A stretch of 64,000 nucleotides of DNA from Vibrio sp. HB236076. Lineage in GTDB: Bacteria; Pseudomonadota; Gammaproteobacteria; Enterobacterales; Vibrionaceae. The notes under the pieces are model-generated. The model was not told the origin of the DNA, ran no database searches, and saw nothing but the letters and a program-made list of their open reading frames with translations. Numbering within the stretch: the first letter of the stretch is position 1; each line of letters opens with the position of its first letter. Of the stretch, positions 57,601-64,000 are shown piece after piece. The translations under genes were made by a program, and so were the position numbers. The stretch is taken from the NCBI RefSeq assembly GCF_040957575.1, contig NZ_CP162601.1, forward strand, positions 1,426,001-1,490,000, given 5' to 3'.

Positions 57601-60600
57601 ACGGCAACACGGCGTCGACCACCGACACGGTCAACAAAGACACCGTCTACGGTGAAGACGAAACAACCGATACTCCAAGCGTGTCATTGACTGACAACAA
57701 CGGCGAAGAAGTCATTAATGGCGAAGGCGAAACCGCGACCATTAGCGGCACCATTGGTGCGTTTGGCGAGTCGCTAGATAGCCTAGTGATCTCTGATGGT
57801 ACCAACGAGATTGTTGTACCCGTTGATGGTATCACCATTGCTGAAGACGGCTCTTACACGGTTGAAGGCATTGATGTGAGCAGCCTCAACGATGGTGAGT
57901 TGACCGTGACGGCAGATAGCACCGACGAAGACGGCAACACGGCTTCGACCACCGACACGGTTAACAAAGACACCGTCTACGGTGAGAATACTGAGACCGA
58001 TACCCCAAGCGTGTCATTGACTGACAATAATGGCGAAGAAGTCATTAATGGCGAAGGCGAGACCGCGACCATCAGTGGCACCATTGGTGCGTTCGGTGAG
58101 ACGCTGGACAGCCTAGTGATCTCTGATGGTACGAATTCAATTACTGTTCCATTGGCGGACGTTGTGATCGGTGATGATGGGTCTTATACCATCACTGGCG
58201 TGGATGTCAGCAGCTTGGCGGACGGTACCTTGACGGTTACCGCAGAGAGCACCGACGAAGACGGCAATACGGCGTCGACCACCGACACGGTCAACAAAGA
58301 CACCGTCTACGGTGAAGACGAAACTACCGATACCCCAAGCGTGTCATTGACTGACAACAACGGCGAAGAAGTCATTAATGGCGAAGGCGAGACTGCGACC
58401 ATCAGTGGCACCATTGGTGCGTTTGGTGAGACGCTAGACAGCCTAGTGATCTCTGATGGTACCAACGAGGTTGTTGTACCCGTTGATGACATCACCATTG
58501 CTGAAGACGGCTCTTACACCGTTGAAGGCATTGATGTCAGCGGCCTTGATGATGGTGAGTTGACGGTTACTGCTGAGAGTACCGACGAAGACGGCAACAC
58601 GGCGTCGACCACGGACACGGTTAACAAAGACACAGCCTACGGTGACAATGCTGAGACCGATACCCCAAGCGTGTCACTGACTGACAACAACGGCGAAGAA
58701 GTCATTAATGGCGAAGGCGAGACTGCGACCATCAGTGGCACCATTGGTGCGTTCGGTGAGACGCTAGACAGCCTGGTGATCTCTGATGGTACGAATTCAA
58801 TTACCGTTCCAGTGACGGACGTTGTGATCGTTGACGATGGGGCTTATACCATCACTGGCGTAGATGTCAGCAGCTTAGCGGACGGCACTTTGACTGTCAC
58901 CGCTGAGAGCACCGACGAAGACGGCAACACGGCGTCGACCACCGACACGGTCAACAAGGACACCGTCTACGGTGACAATGCTGAGACCGATACTCCAAGC
59001 GTGTCACTGACTGACAACAACGGCGAAGAAGTCATTAATGGCGAAGGCGAGACCGCGACCATCAGCGGCACCATTGGTGCGTTTGGCGAGACGCTAGATA
59101 GCCTAGTGATCTCTGATGGTACGAATTCAATTACTGTTCCATTGACGGACGTTGTGATTGGTGACGATGGTGCTTACACCATCACAGGCATTGACGTTAG
59201 TAGCCTCAACGATGGCGAGCTGATCGTCACTGCTGAGAGTACCGACGAAGACGGCAACACGGCCTCGACCACCGACACGGTCAACAAAGACACCGTCTAC
59301 GGTGAAGACGAAACTACCGATACTCCAAGCGTGTCACTGACTGACAACAACGGTGAAGAAGTTATTAATGGCGAAGGCGAAACCGCGACTATCAGTGGCA
59401 CCATCGGTGCGTTTGGCGAGACGCTGGACAGCCTAGTGATCTCTGATGGCAGCAACGAGGTTGTTGTACCCGTTGATGACATCACCATTGCTGAAGACGG
59501 CTCTTACACCGTTGAAGGCATTGATGTGAGCAGTCTCAACGACGGTGAATTGACGGTTACTGCTGAGAGCACCGACGAAGACGGCAACACGGCTTCGACC
59601 ACCGATACGGTCAACAAAGACACCGTCTACGGTGAAGACGAAACTACCGATACCCCAAGCGTGTCACTGACCGACAACAACGGTGAAGAAGTCATTAATG
59701 GCGAAGGCGAGACTGCGACCATCAATGGCACCATTGGTGCGTTCGGTGAGACGCTAGACAGCCTAGTGATCTCTGATGGTACGAATTCAATTACTGTTCC
59801 ATTGGCGGACGTTGTGATCGGTGATGATGGGTCTTATACCATCACTGACGTGGATGTCAGCAGCTTGGCGGACGGTACCTTGACTGTCACCGCAGAGAGC
59901 ACCGACGAAGACGGCAACATGGCTTCGACCACCGACACGGTTAACAAAGATACCGTCTACGGTGAGAATGCTGAGACTGATACCCCAAGCGTGTCACTGA
60001 CTGACAACAACGGCGAAGAAGTCATTAATGGTGAAGGCGAGACCGCGACCATCAGTGGCACCATTGGTGCGTTTGGTGAGACGCTGGACAGCCTAGTGAT
60101 CTCTGATGGTACCAACGAGGTTGTTGTACCCGTTGATGACATCACCATTGCTGAAGACGGCTCTTACACCGTTGAAGGCATTGATGTCAGCGGCCTTGAT
60201 GATGGTGAGTTGACGGTTACTGCTGAGAGCACCGACGAAGACGGCAACACGGCCTCGACCACCGACACGGTCAACAAAGACACCGTCTACGGTGAGAATG
60301 CTGAGACCGATACCCCAAGTGTGTCACTGACTGACAACAATGGCGAAGAAGTCATTAATGGTGAAGGCGAGACGGCAACCATTAGTGGCACCATTGGTGC
60401 GTTCGGTGAGACGCTGGACAGCCTAGTGATCTCTGATGGTTCGAATTCGATTACTGTTCCATTGACGGACGTTATGATCGGTGACGATGGGTCTTACACC
60501 ATCACTGGCATTGACGTTAGTAGCCTCAACGACGGTGAGTTGACCGTGACGGCAGAGAGCACCGACGAAGAGGGTAATACAGCTTCGACCACCGACACGG

Positions 60601-63600
60601 TCACAAAAGACACGGCCTACGGTGACAATGCTGAGACCGATACTCCAAGTGTGTCACTGACTGACAACAACGGCGAAGAAGTCATTAATGGCGAAGGCGA
60701 GACTGCGACCATCAGTGGCACCATTGGTGCGTTTGGCGAGTCGCTGGACAGCCTAGTGATCTCTGATGGTACCAACGAGGTTGTTGTACCCGTTGATGAC
60801 ATCACCATTGCTGAAGACGGCTCTTACACCGTTGAAGGCATTGATGTCAGCGGCCTTGATGATGGTGAGTTGACGGTTACTGCAGAGAGTACCGACGAAG
60901 ACGGCAACACGGCTTCCACGACTGACACGGTCAACAAAGACACCGTCTACGGTGAAGACGAAACAACCGATACTCCAAGCGTGTCATTGACTGACAACAA
61001 CGGCGAAGAAGTCATTAATGGCGAAGGCGAGACGGCAACCATTAGCGGCACCATTGGTGCGTTCGGCGAGACGCTGGACAGCCTAGTGATCTCTGACGGT
61101 ACCAACGAAGTTGTTGTACCAGTGACAGGCGTTGTCATTGGTGACGATGGGGCTTACACCATCACTGGCATTGACGTTAGTAGCCTCAACGATGGCGAAT
61201 TGACGGTTACTGCTGAGAGTACCGACGAAGACGGCAACACGGCTTCGACCACCGATACGGTCAACAAAGACACCGTCTACGGTGAGAATGCTGAGACCGA
61301 TACTCCAAGCGTGTCACTGACTGACAACAACGGCGAAGAAGTCATTAATGGCGAAGGCGAGACGGCAACCATCAGTGGCACCATTGGTGCGTTTGGTGAG
61401 ACGCTGGACAGCCTAGTGATCTCTGATGGTACCAACGAGGTTGTTGTACCCGTTGATGACATCACCATTGCTGAAGACGGCTCTTACACGGTTGAAGGCA
61501 TTGATGTGAGCAGCCTCAACGATGGTGAGTTGACCGTGACGGCAGATAGCACCGACGAAGACGGCAACACGGCTTCGACCACCGACACGGTCAACAAAGA
61601 CACGGCCTACGGTGACAATGCTGAGACCGATACCCCAAGTGTGTCACTGACTGACAACAACGGCGAAGAAGTCATTAATGGCGAAGGCGAAACCGCGACC
61701 ATTAGCGGCACCATTGGTGCGTTCGGCGAGACGCTAGACAGCCTAGTGATCTCTGATGGTACCAACGAGGTTGTTGTACCCGTTGATGGTATCACCATTG
61801 CTGAAGACGGCTCTTACACCGTTGAAGGCATTGATGTGAGCAGTCTCAACGATGGCGAATTGACGGTTACTGCAGAGAGTACCGACGAAGACGGCAACAC
61901 GGCGTCGACCACCGACACGGTTAACAAAGACACCGTCTACGGTGAGAATGCTGAGACCGATACCCCAAGCGTGTCACTGACCGACAACAACGGCGAAGAA
62001 GTCATTAATGGCGAAGGCGAAACCGCGACCATTAGCGGCACCATTGGTGCGTTCGGCGAGACGCTGGATAGCCTAGTGATCTCTGATGGTACCAACGAGG
62101 TTGTTGTACCCGTTGATGGTATCACCATTGCTGAAGACGGCTCTTACACCGTTGAAGGCATTGATGTGAGCAGTCTCAACGATGGCGAATTGACGGTTAC
62201 TGCAGAGAGTACCGACGAAGACGGCAACACGGCGTCGACGACCGATACGGTTAACAAAGACACCGTCTACGGTGAAGACGAAACAACCGATACTCCAAGC
62301 GTGTCATTGACTGACAACAACGGCGAAGAAGTCATTAATGGCGAAGGCGAAACCGCGACCATTAGCGGCACCATTGGTGCGTTCGGTGAGACGCTAGACA
62401 GCCTGGTGATCTCTGATGGTACGAATTCAATTACCGTTCCAGTGACGGACGTTGTGATCGGTGACGATGGGGCTTATACCATCACTGGCGTAGATGTCAG
62501 CAGCTTAGCGGACGGCACTTTGACTGTCACCGCTGAGAGCACCGACGAAGACGGCAACACGGCGTCGACCACCGACACGGTCAACAAAGACACCGTCTAC
62601 GGTGACAATGCTGAGACCGATACTCCAAGCGTGTCACTGACTGACAACAACGGCGAAGAAGTCATTAATAGCGAAGGCGAGACCGCGACCATCAGCGGCA
62701 CCATTGGTGCGTTTGGCGAGACGCTAGACAGCCTAGTGATCTCTGATGGTACGAATTCGATTACTGTTCCATTGACGGACGTTGTGATCGGTGACGATGG
62801 GTCTTACATCATCACCGGCGTGGATGTCAGCAGCTTGGCGGACGGCACCTTGACTGTCACCGCTGAGAGCACCGACGAAGACGGCAACACGGCTTCGACC
62901 ACCGACACGGTTAACAAAGACACGGTTTACGGTGACAATGCTGAGACTGATACCCCAAGCGTGTCACTGACTGACAACAACGGTGAAGAAGTCATTAATG
63001 GCGAAGGCGAGACGGCAACTATCAGCGGCACCATTGGTGCGTTCGGCGAGACGCTGGACAGCCTAGTGATCTCTGATGGTACGAATTCAATTACTGTTCC
63101 ATTGGCGGACGTTGTGATCGGTGATGATGGGTCTTATACCATCACTGGCGTGGATGTCAGCAGCTTGGCGGACGGTACCTTGACGGTTACCGCAGAGAGC
63201 ACCGACGAAGACGGCAACACAGCTTCGACCACCGACACGGTCAACAAAGACACGGCCTACGGTGAAGACGAAACTACCGATACTCCAAGCGTGTCATTGA
63301 CTGACAACAACGGCGAAGAAGTCATTAATGGCGAAGGCGAAACCGCGACCATTAGCGGCACCATTGGTGCGTTCGGCGAGACGCTGGACAGCCTAGTGAT
63401 CTCTGATGGTACCAACGAGGTTGTTGTAACCGTTGATGGTATCACCATTGCTGAAGACGGCTCTTACACCGTTGAAGGCATTGATGTGAGCAGTCTCAAC
63501 GATGGCGAATTGACGGTTACTGCAGAGAGTACCGACGAAGACGGCAACACGGCGTCGACCACCGACACGGTTAACAAAGACACCGTTTACGGTGAGAATG

Positions 63601-64000
63601 CTGAGACTGATACCCCAAGCGTGTCATTGACTGACAACAACGGCGAAGAAGTTATTAATGGCGAAGGAGAGACCGCGACCATTAGCGGCACCATTGGTGC
63701 GTTTGGCGAGTCGCTAGATAGCTTGATTATTTCAGACGGCACTAACGAAATTGTTGTACCAGTAACAGGCGTTGTCATTGGTGACGATGGGTCTTACACC
63801 GTTGAAGGCATTGATGTGAGCAGTCTCAACGATGGCGAATTGACGGTTACTGCTGAGAGCACCGACGAAGAGGGTAATACAGCTTCGACCACCGATACGG
63901 CCAATAAAGACACGGCCTACGGTGAAGACGAAACAACCGATACTCCAAGCGTGTCACTGACTGACAACAATGGCGAAGAAGTTATTAATGGTGAAGGCGA
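48666..64000 (+). CDS. Giant LapA-type repeat adhesin, 5' part (retention module plus Ig-like repeats), open at window edge
   Basis: Runs from the ATG at 48666 without a visible stop to the right edge: over 5,110 codons. Residues 1-110 match the LapA-type retention module (MDLTTIPPLSEGQMLVIDANG..., VTDDVAQILAALEQGIDP) and hold the LapG-type cleavage motif TAAG at 88-91. After a linker and one diverged repeat (about 150-250) come tandem acidic Ig-like repeats of 109 then 110 residues. There is no signal peptide, as expected for type I secretion, where the signal is C-terminal. The divergent TolC-type exporter and OmpA lipoprotein fit this. By analogy with LapA, LapG proteolysis at TAAG would release the protein when c-di-GMP falls. 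The ribosome site TGAGGT fits the start. The C-terminus with RTX repeats is outside the window. The reading frame was checked by eye at many places but not base by base. Confidence 0.92.
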   Translation, partial: MDLTTIPPLSEGQMLVIDANGNIKVLDKSDSLQPGELIVSLGDGQQIEHVDIVSPQGHPQDVTDDVAQILAALEQGIDPTALGDEFATAAGEGATADGSSLAPATSIDRTGDEQLAATEFNTSAQSSTFTTPQIFTLADLNSSSVETFDTSFSFTDDTDNNGEVNADETVTLSGTLPDENSELESLTITDGTNTLVIDIEQVSINEDGTFTVTNVDVSSLEDGTITAIMVASDNNGDTTELSSELVKDTVYGDDAETDTPSVSLTDSDDDGVIDADDTATISGTIGEFGASLDSLVISDGTNEIVISVDDITIADGGSYTITGIDVSSLNDGELTVTAQSTDEEGNTASTTDTVNKDTVYGDDAETDTPSVSLTDSDDDGVIDADDTATISGTIGEFGETLDSLVISDGTNEIVVPVDDITIAEDGSYSVEGIDVSSLDDGELTVTAQSTDEDGNTASTTDTVNKDTVYGDDAETDTPSVSLTDSDDDGVIDADDTATISGTIGEFGETLDSLVISDGTNEIVVPVDDITISEDGSYSVEGIDVSGLDDGELTVTAQSTDEDGNTASTTDTVNKDTVYGDNAETDTPSVSLTDSDDDGVINADDTATISGTIGEFGETLDSLVISDGTNEIVVPVDDITISEDGSYSVEGIDVSSLDDGELTVTAQSTDEDGNTASTTDTVNKDTVYGDNAETDTPSVSLTDSDDDGVINADDTATISGTIGEFGETLDSLVISDGTNEVVVAVDDITISEDGSYSVEGIDVSSLNDGELTVTAESTDEDGNTASTTDTVNKDTVYGENAETDTPSVSLTDSDDDGVINADDTATISGTIGEFGETLDSLVISDGTNEIVVPVDNITISEDGSYSVEGIDVSGLDDGELTVTAQSTDEEGNTASTTDTVNKDTVYGEDETTDTPSVSLTDNNGEEVINGEGETATISGTIGAFGESLDSLVISDGSNEVVVPVDDITIAEDGSYTVEGIDVSSLNDGELTVTAESTDEDGNTASTTDTVNKDTVYGEDETTDTPSVSLTDNNGEEVINGEGETATISGTIGAFGETLDSLVISDGTNSITVPVTGVVIGDDGSYTITGIDVSSLNDGELTVTAESTDEDGNTASTTDTVNKDTVYGDNAETDTPSVSLTDNNGEEVINGEGETATIRGTIGAFGESLDSLVISDGTNSITVPLTGVVIGDDGAYTITGVDVSSLADGTLTVTAESTDEDGNTASTTDTVNKDTVYGEDETTDTPSVSLTDNNGEEVINGEGETATISGTIGAFGETLDSLVISDGTNEVVVPVDDITIAEDGSYTVEGIDVSSLNDGELTVTAESTDEDGNTASTTDTVNKDTVYGEDETTDTPSVSLTDNNGEEVINGEGETATISGTIGAFGETLDSLVISDGTNEIVVPVDDITIAEDGSYTITGIDVSSLNDGELTVTAESTDEDGNTASTTDTVNKDTVYGEDETTDTPSVSLTDNNGEEVINGEGETATISGTIGAFGETLDSLVISDGTNSITVPVTGVVIGDDGSYTITGVDVSSLADGTLTVTAESTDEEGNTASTTDTVNKDTVYGENAENDTPSVSLTDNNGEEVINGEGETATISGTIGAFGETLDSLVISDGTNEVVVPVDGITIAEDGSYTVEGIDVSGLDDGELTVTAQSTDEDGNTASTTDTVNKDTVYGDNAETDTPSVSLTDNNGEEVINGEGETATISGTIGAFGETLDSLVISDGTNSITVPLTDVVIGDDGSYTITGVDVSSLADGTLTVTAESTDEDGNTASTTDTVNKDTVYGDNAETDTPSVSLTDNNGEEVINGEGETATISGTIGAFGETLDSLVISDGTNSITVPLTDVVIGDDGAYTITGIDVSSLNDGELIVTAESTDEEGNTASTTDTVNKDTVYGENAETDTPSVSLTDNNGEEVINGEGETATISGTIGAFGETLDSLVISDGTTSITVPLTDVVIGDDGAYTITGIDVSSLNDGELTVTAESTDEDGNTASTTDTVNKDTVYGEDETTDTPSVSLTDNSGEEVINGEGETATISGTIGAFGETLDSLVISDGSNEVVVPVTDVVIGDDGAYTITGVDVSSLADGTLTVTAESTDEEGNTASTTDTVNKDTVYGENAETDTPSVSLTDNNGEEVINGEGETATINGTIGAFGETLDSLVISDGSNEVVVPVDDITIAEDGSYTVEGIDVSSLNDGELTVTAESTDEDGNTASTTDTVNKDTVYGENAETDTPSVSLTDNNGEEVINGEGETATISGTIGAFGETLDSLVISDGSNEVVVPIDDITIAEDGSYTVEGIDVSSLNDGELTVTAESTDEDGNTASTTDTVNKDTVYGEDETTDTPSVSLTDNSGEEVINGEGETATISGNVGAFGESLDSLIISDGTNEIVVPVTGVVIGDDGAYTITGVDVSSLADGTLTVTAESTDEDGNTASTTDTVNKDTVYGEDETTDTPSVSLTDNNGEEVINGEGETATISGTIGAFGETLDSLVISDGSNEVVVPVDDITIAEDGSYTVEGIDVSSLNDGELTVTAESTDEDGNTASTTDTVNKDTVYGEDETTDTPSVSLTDNNGEEVINGEGETATISGTIGAFGETLDSLVISDGSNEVVVPVTDVVIGDDGAYTITGVDVSSLADGTLTVTAESTDEDGNTASTTDTVNKDTVYGEDETTDTPSVSLTDNNGEEVINGEGETATISGTIGAFGETLDSLVISDGSNEVVVPIDDITIAEDGSYTVEGIDVSSLNDGELTVTAESTDEDGNTASTTDTVNKDTVYGEDETTDTPSVSLTDNNGEEVINGEGETATISGTIGAFGETLDSLVISDGSNEVVVPIDDITIAEDGSYTVEGIDVSSLNDGELTVTAESTDEDGNTASTTDTVNKDTVYGEDETTDTPSVSLTDNSGEEVINGEGETATISGTIGAFGETLDSLVISDGTNEVVVPVDDITIAEDGSYTVEGIDVSSLNDGELTVTADSTDEDGNTASTTDTVNKDTVYGEDETTDTPSVSLTDNNGEEVINGEGETATISGTIGAFGESLDSLVISDGTNEIVVPVDGITIAEDGSYTVEGIDVSSLNDGELTVTADSTDEDGNTASTTDTVNKDTVYGENTETDTPSVSLTDNNGEEVINGEGETATISGTIGAFGETLDSLVISDGTNSITVPLADVVIGDDGSYTITGVDVSSLADGTLTVTAESTDEDGNTASTTDTVNKDTVYGEDETTDTPSVSLTDNNGEEVINGEGETATISGTIGAFGETLDSLVISDGTNEVVVPVDDITIAEDGSYTVEGIDVSGLDDGELTVTAESTDEDGNTASTTDTVNKDTAYGDNAETDTPSVSLTDNNGEEVINGEGETATISGTIGAFGETLDSLVISDGTNSITVPVTDVVIVDDGAYTITGVDVSSLADGTLTVTAESTDEDGNTASTTDTVNKDTVYGDNAETDTPSVSLTDNNGEEVINGEGETATISGTIGAFGETLDSLVISDGTNSITVPLTDVVIGDDGAYTITGIDVSSLNDGELIVTAESTDEDGNTASTTDTVNKDTVYGEDETTDTPSVSLTDNNGEEVINGEGETATISGTIGAFGETLDSLVISDGSNEVVVPVDDITIAEDGSYTVEGIDVSSLNDGELTVTAESTDEDGNTASTTDTVNKDTVYGEDETTDTPSVSLTDNNGEEVINGEGETATINGTIGAFGETLDSLVISDGTNSITVPLADVVIGDDGSYTITDVDVSSLADGTLTVTAESTDEDGNMASTTDTVNKDTVYGENAETDTPSVSLTDNNGEEVINGEGETATISGTIGAFGETLDSLVISDGTNEVVVPVDDITIAEDGSYTVEGIDVSGLDDGELTVTAESTDEDGNTASTTDTVNKDTVYGENAETDTPSVSLTDNNGEEVINGEGETATISGTIGAFGETLDSLVISDGSNSITVPLTDVMIGDDGSYTITGIDVSSLNDGELTVTAESTDEEGNTASTTDTVTKDTAYGDNAETDTPSVSLTDNNGEEVINGEGETATISGTIGAFGESLDSLVISDGTNEVVVPVDDITIAEDGSYTVEGIDVSGLDDGELTVTAESTDEDGNTASTTDTVNKDTVYGEDETTDTPSVSLTDNNGEEVINGEGETATISGTIGAFGETLDSLVISDGTNEVVVPVTGVVIGDDGAYTITGIDVSSLNDGELTVTAESTDEDGNTASTTDTVNKDTVYGENAETDTPSVSLTDNNGEEVINGEGETATISGTIGAFGETLDSLVISDGTNEVVVPVDDITIAEDGSYTVEGIDVSSLNDGELTVTADSTDEDGNTASTTDTVNKDTAYGDNAETDTPSVSLTDNNGEEVINGEGETATISGTIGAFGETLDSLVISDGTNEVVVPVDGITIAEDGSYTVEGIDVSSLNDGELTVTAESTDEDGNTASTTDTVNKDTVYGENAETDTPSVSLTDNNGEEVINGEGETATISGTIGAFGETLDSLVISDGTNEVVVPVDGITIAEDGSYTVEGIDVSSLNDGELTVTAESTDEDGNTASTTDTVNKDTVYGEDETTDTPSVSLTDNNGEEVINGEGETATISGTIGAFGETLDSLVISDGTNSITVPVTDVVIGDDGAYTITGVDVSSLADGTLTVTAESTDEDGNTASTTDTVNKDTVYGDNAETDTPSVSLTDNNGEEVINSEGETATISGTIGAFGETLDSLVISDGTNSITVPLTDVVIGDDGSYIITGVDVSSLADGTLTVTAESTDEDGNTASTTDTVNKDTVYGDNAETDTPSVSLTDNNGEEVINGEGETATISGTIGAFGETLDSLVISDGTNSITVPLADVVIGDDGSYTITGVDVSSLADGTLTVTAESTDEDGNTASTTDTVNKDTAYGEDETTDTPSVSLTDNNGEEVINGEGETATISGTIGAFGETLDSLVISDGTNEVVVTVDGITIAEDGSYTVEGIDVSSLNDGELTVTAESTDEDGNTASTTDTVNKDTVYGENAETDTPSVSLTDNNGEEVINGEGETATISGTIGAFGESLDSLIISDGTNEIVVPVTGVVIGDDGSYTVEGIDVSSLNDGELTVTAESTDEEGNTASTTDTANKDTAYGEDETTDTPSVSLTDNNGEEVINGEG
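48927..48938 (+). other. LapG-type TAAG cleavage motif in the retention module
   Basis: Codons for Thr-Ala-Ala-Gly (residues 88-91), in ...FATAAGEGAT.... In Pseudomonas LapA the periplasmic protease LapG cuts within the di-alanine of TAAG. Its position near residue 90-110 of a retention module is as expected. Confidence 0.85.
49415..51376 (+). repeat. Class A tandem repeats: six units of 327 bp (109 residues)
   Basis: Units begin near 49415, 49742, 50069, 50396, 50723 and 51050, with a period of 327 bp. Consensus by eye: ...TDTPSVSLTDSDDDGVID..., TATISGTIGEFGETLDSLVIS, then the NEIVVPVDDITI cassette. The DSDDDG loop fits a DxDxDG calcium-binding pattern. Neighbouring units are very alike at DNA level. 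Confidence 0.92.
53641..54200 (+). repeat. Long near-identical block repeated at 62551-63110
   Basis: These 560 bases align with 62551-63110 with about six differences, at an offset of exactly 8,910 bp (27 units of 330). Adjacent variant bases are shared across nearly two units, so this is copying of a multi-unit block, not parallel drift. Confidence 0.8.
56641..57300 (+). repeat. Two adjacent class B units differing at one base in 330
   Basis: Units 56641-56970 and 56971-57300 agree at all positions that I compared except one (ACT against ACC near 56963/57293). Both also share the otherwise uncommon variants CCCATTGATGAC and AGTCTAAAC. This is a very recent tandem duplication or gene conversion, or possibly an assembly effect. 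Confidence 0.85.

Larger units (their letters stand above)
51377..64000 (+). repeat. Class B tandem repeats: 38 full units of 330 bp (110 residues) and a partial one
   Basis: The period changes to 330 bp at 51377 and stays so to the edge (12,624 bp, 38.25 units). Class B has TDNNGEEVINGEGETATISGTIGAFGE in place of the class A loop, one residue longer. Two alternative second halves occur: NEVVVPVDDITIAEDGSYTVEGIDVSSLNDGEL and NSITVPLTDVVIGDDGSYTITGVDVSSLADGTL (given in two pieces each in the protein). Unit openings alternate GEDETTDTPS, GENAETDTPS and GDNAETDTPS. The array is more GC-rich than the flanking genes. Confidence 0.93.

Noticed and set aside
49415..63778. Series of about 63-codon minus-strand frames, one per repeat
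   Set aside because: They recur at the repeat period because the same DNA is repeated; they are shadows of the adhesin frame, with no start signals.
51377..64000. CRISPR-like regularity of the repeats
   Set aside because: Period is 330 bp, units are coding and nearly contiguous, and there are no unique spacers or short direct repeats.

Overview
The window reads as an ordinary chromosomal stretch of a marine gammaproteobacterium, most likely a Vibrio or close Vibrionaceae relative. Reasons: the Zwf, Gnd and YgiQ proteins are of Vibrio type; a tandem glycine riboswitch sits before an alanine/glycine:cation symporter, as in V. cholerae; there is a proX-W-V betaine transporter, Cache-type chemoreceptor and queE-queC pair; and the base composition is moderately AT-rich. 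I saw no rRNA, tRNA, insertion sequence, integrase or CRISPR array.

Layout. 1-1447: a divergent pair of a membrane sensor (cut by the window edge) and a PstS-like binding protein. 1555-7851: NYN-domain protein, tesA diverging from the ybbA-ybbP ABC system with start codons that share two bases, an unknown membrane protein and an SH3-domain secreted protein. 8011-12333: a quinone-reductase-like enzyme and the proXWV osmoprotectant transporter. 13006-16581: a possible GlcG/HbpS-like protein and the tctCBA tripartite tricarboxylate transporter, with a terminator between tctC and tctB. 16609-22252: PLP-dependent desulfhydrase/deaminase-like enzyme, ygiQ, chemoreceptor. 22253-28010: Tat-exported dienelactone hydrolase-like protein and a three-gene signalling operon (REC-HD-GYP, PhnD-like binding protein, hybrid kinase with Hpt). 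28351-33960: M32 carboxypeptidase, LysE exporter, dicarboxylate/glutamate symporter and AGCS symporter under the tandem glycine riboswitch. 34198-38862: two small membrane genes, a 77-residue orphan, and a siderophore receptor with a Fur-like box next to an AraC-GyrI regulator. 39299-45912: zwf-pgl-gnd, a GNAT and a HAD phosphatase with overlapping stop codons, queE-queC. 45969-46322: DUF2750.

The most notable region is 46403-64000. A TolC/LapE-type outer-membrane exporter and an OmpA-type lipoprotein (1 nt apart, minus strand) diverge from a giant gene that starts at 48666 and is still open at the window edge (over 5,100 codons). Its product begins with a LapA-type retention module carrying a TAAG (LapG-type) cleavage motif at residues 88-91, followed by about 44 full tandem Ig-like repeats: six of 109 residues (class A, with a DxDxDG calcium-type loop), then more than 38 of 110 residues (class B, in which that loop is replaced). 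The repeats are a mosaic of a few interchangeable cassettes, with recent near-identical duplications. I read this as a type I-secreted, c-di-GMP/LapD-LapG-controlled biofilm adhesin; its inner-membrane ABC and adaptor genes would be expected beyond the right edge.

Most housekeeping assignments rest on recognised motifs and full-length family resemblance. Regulatory sites are pattern matches by eye and carry lower confidence.
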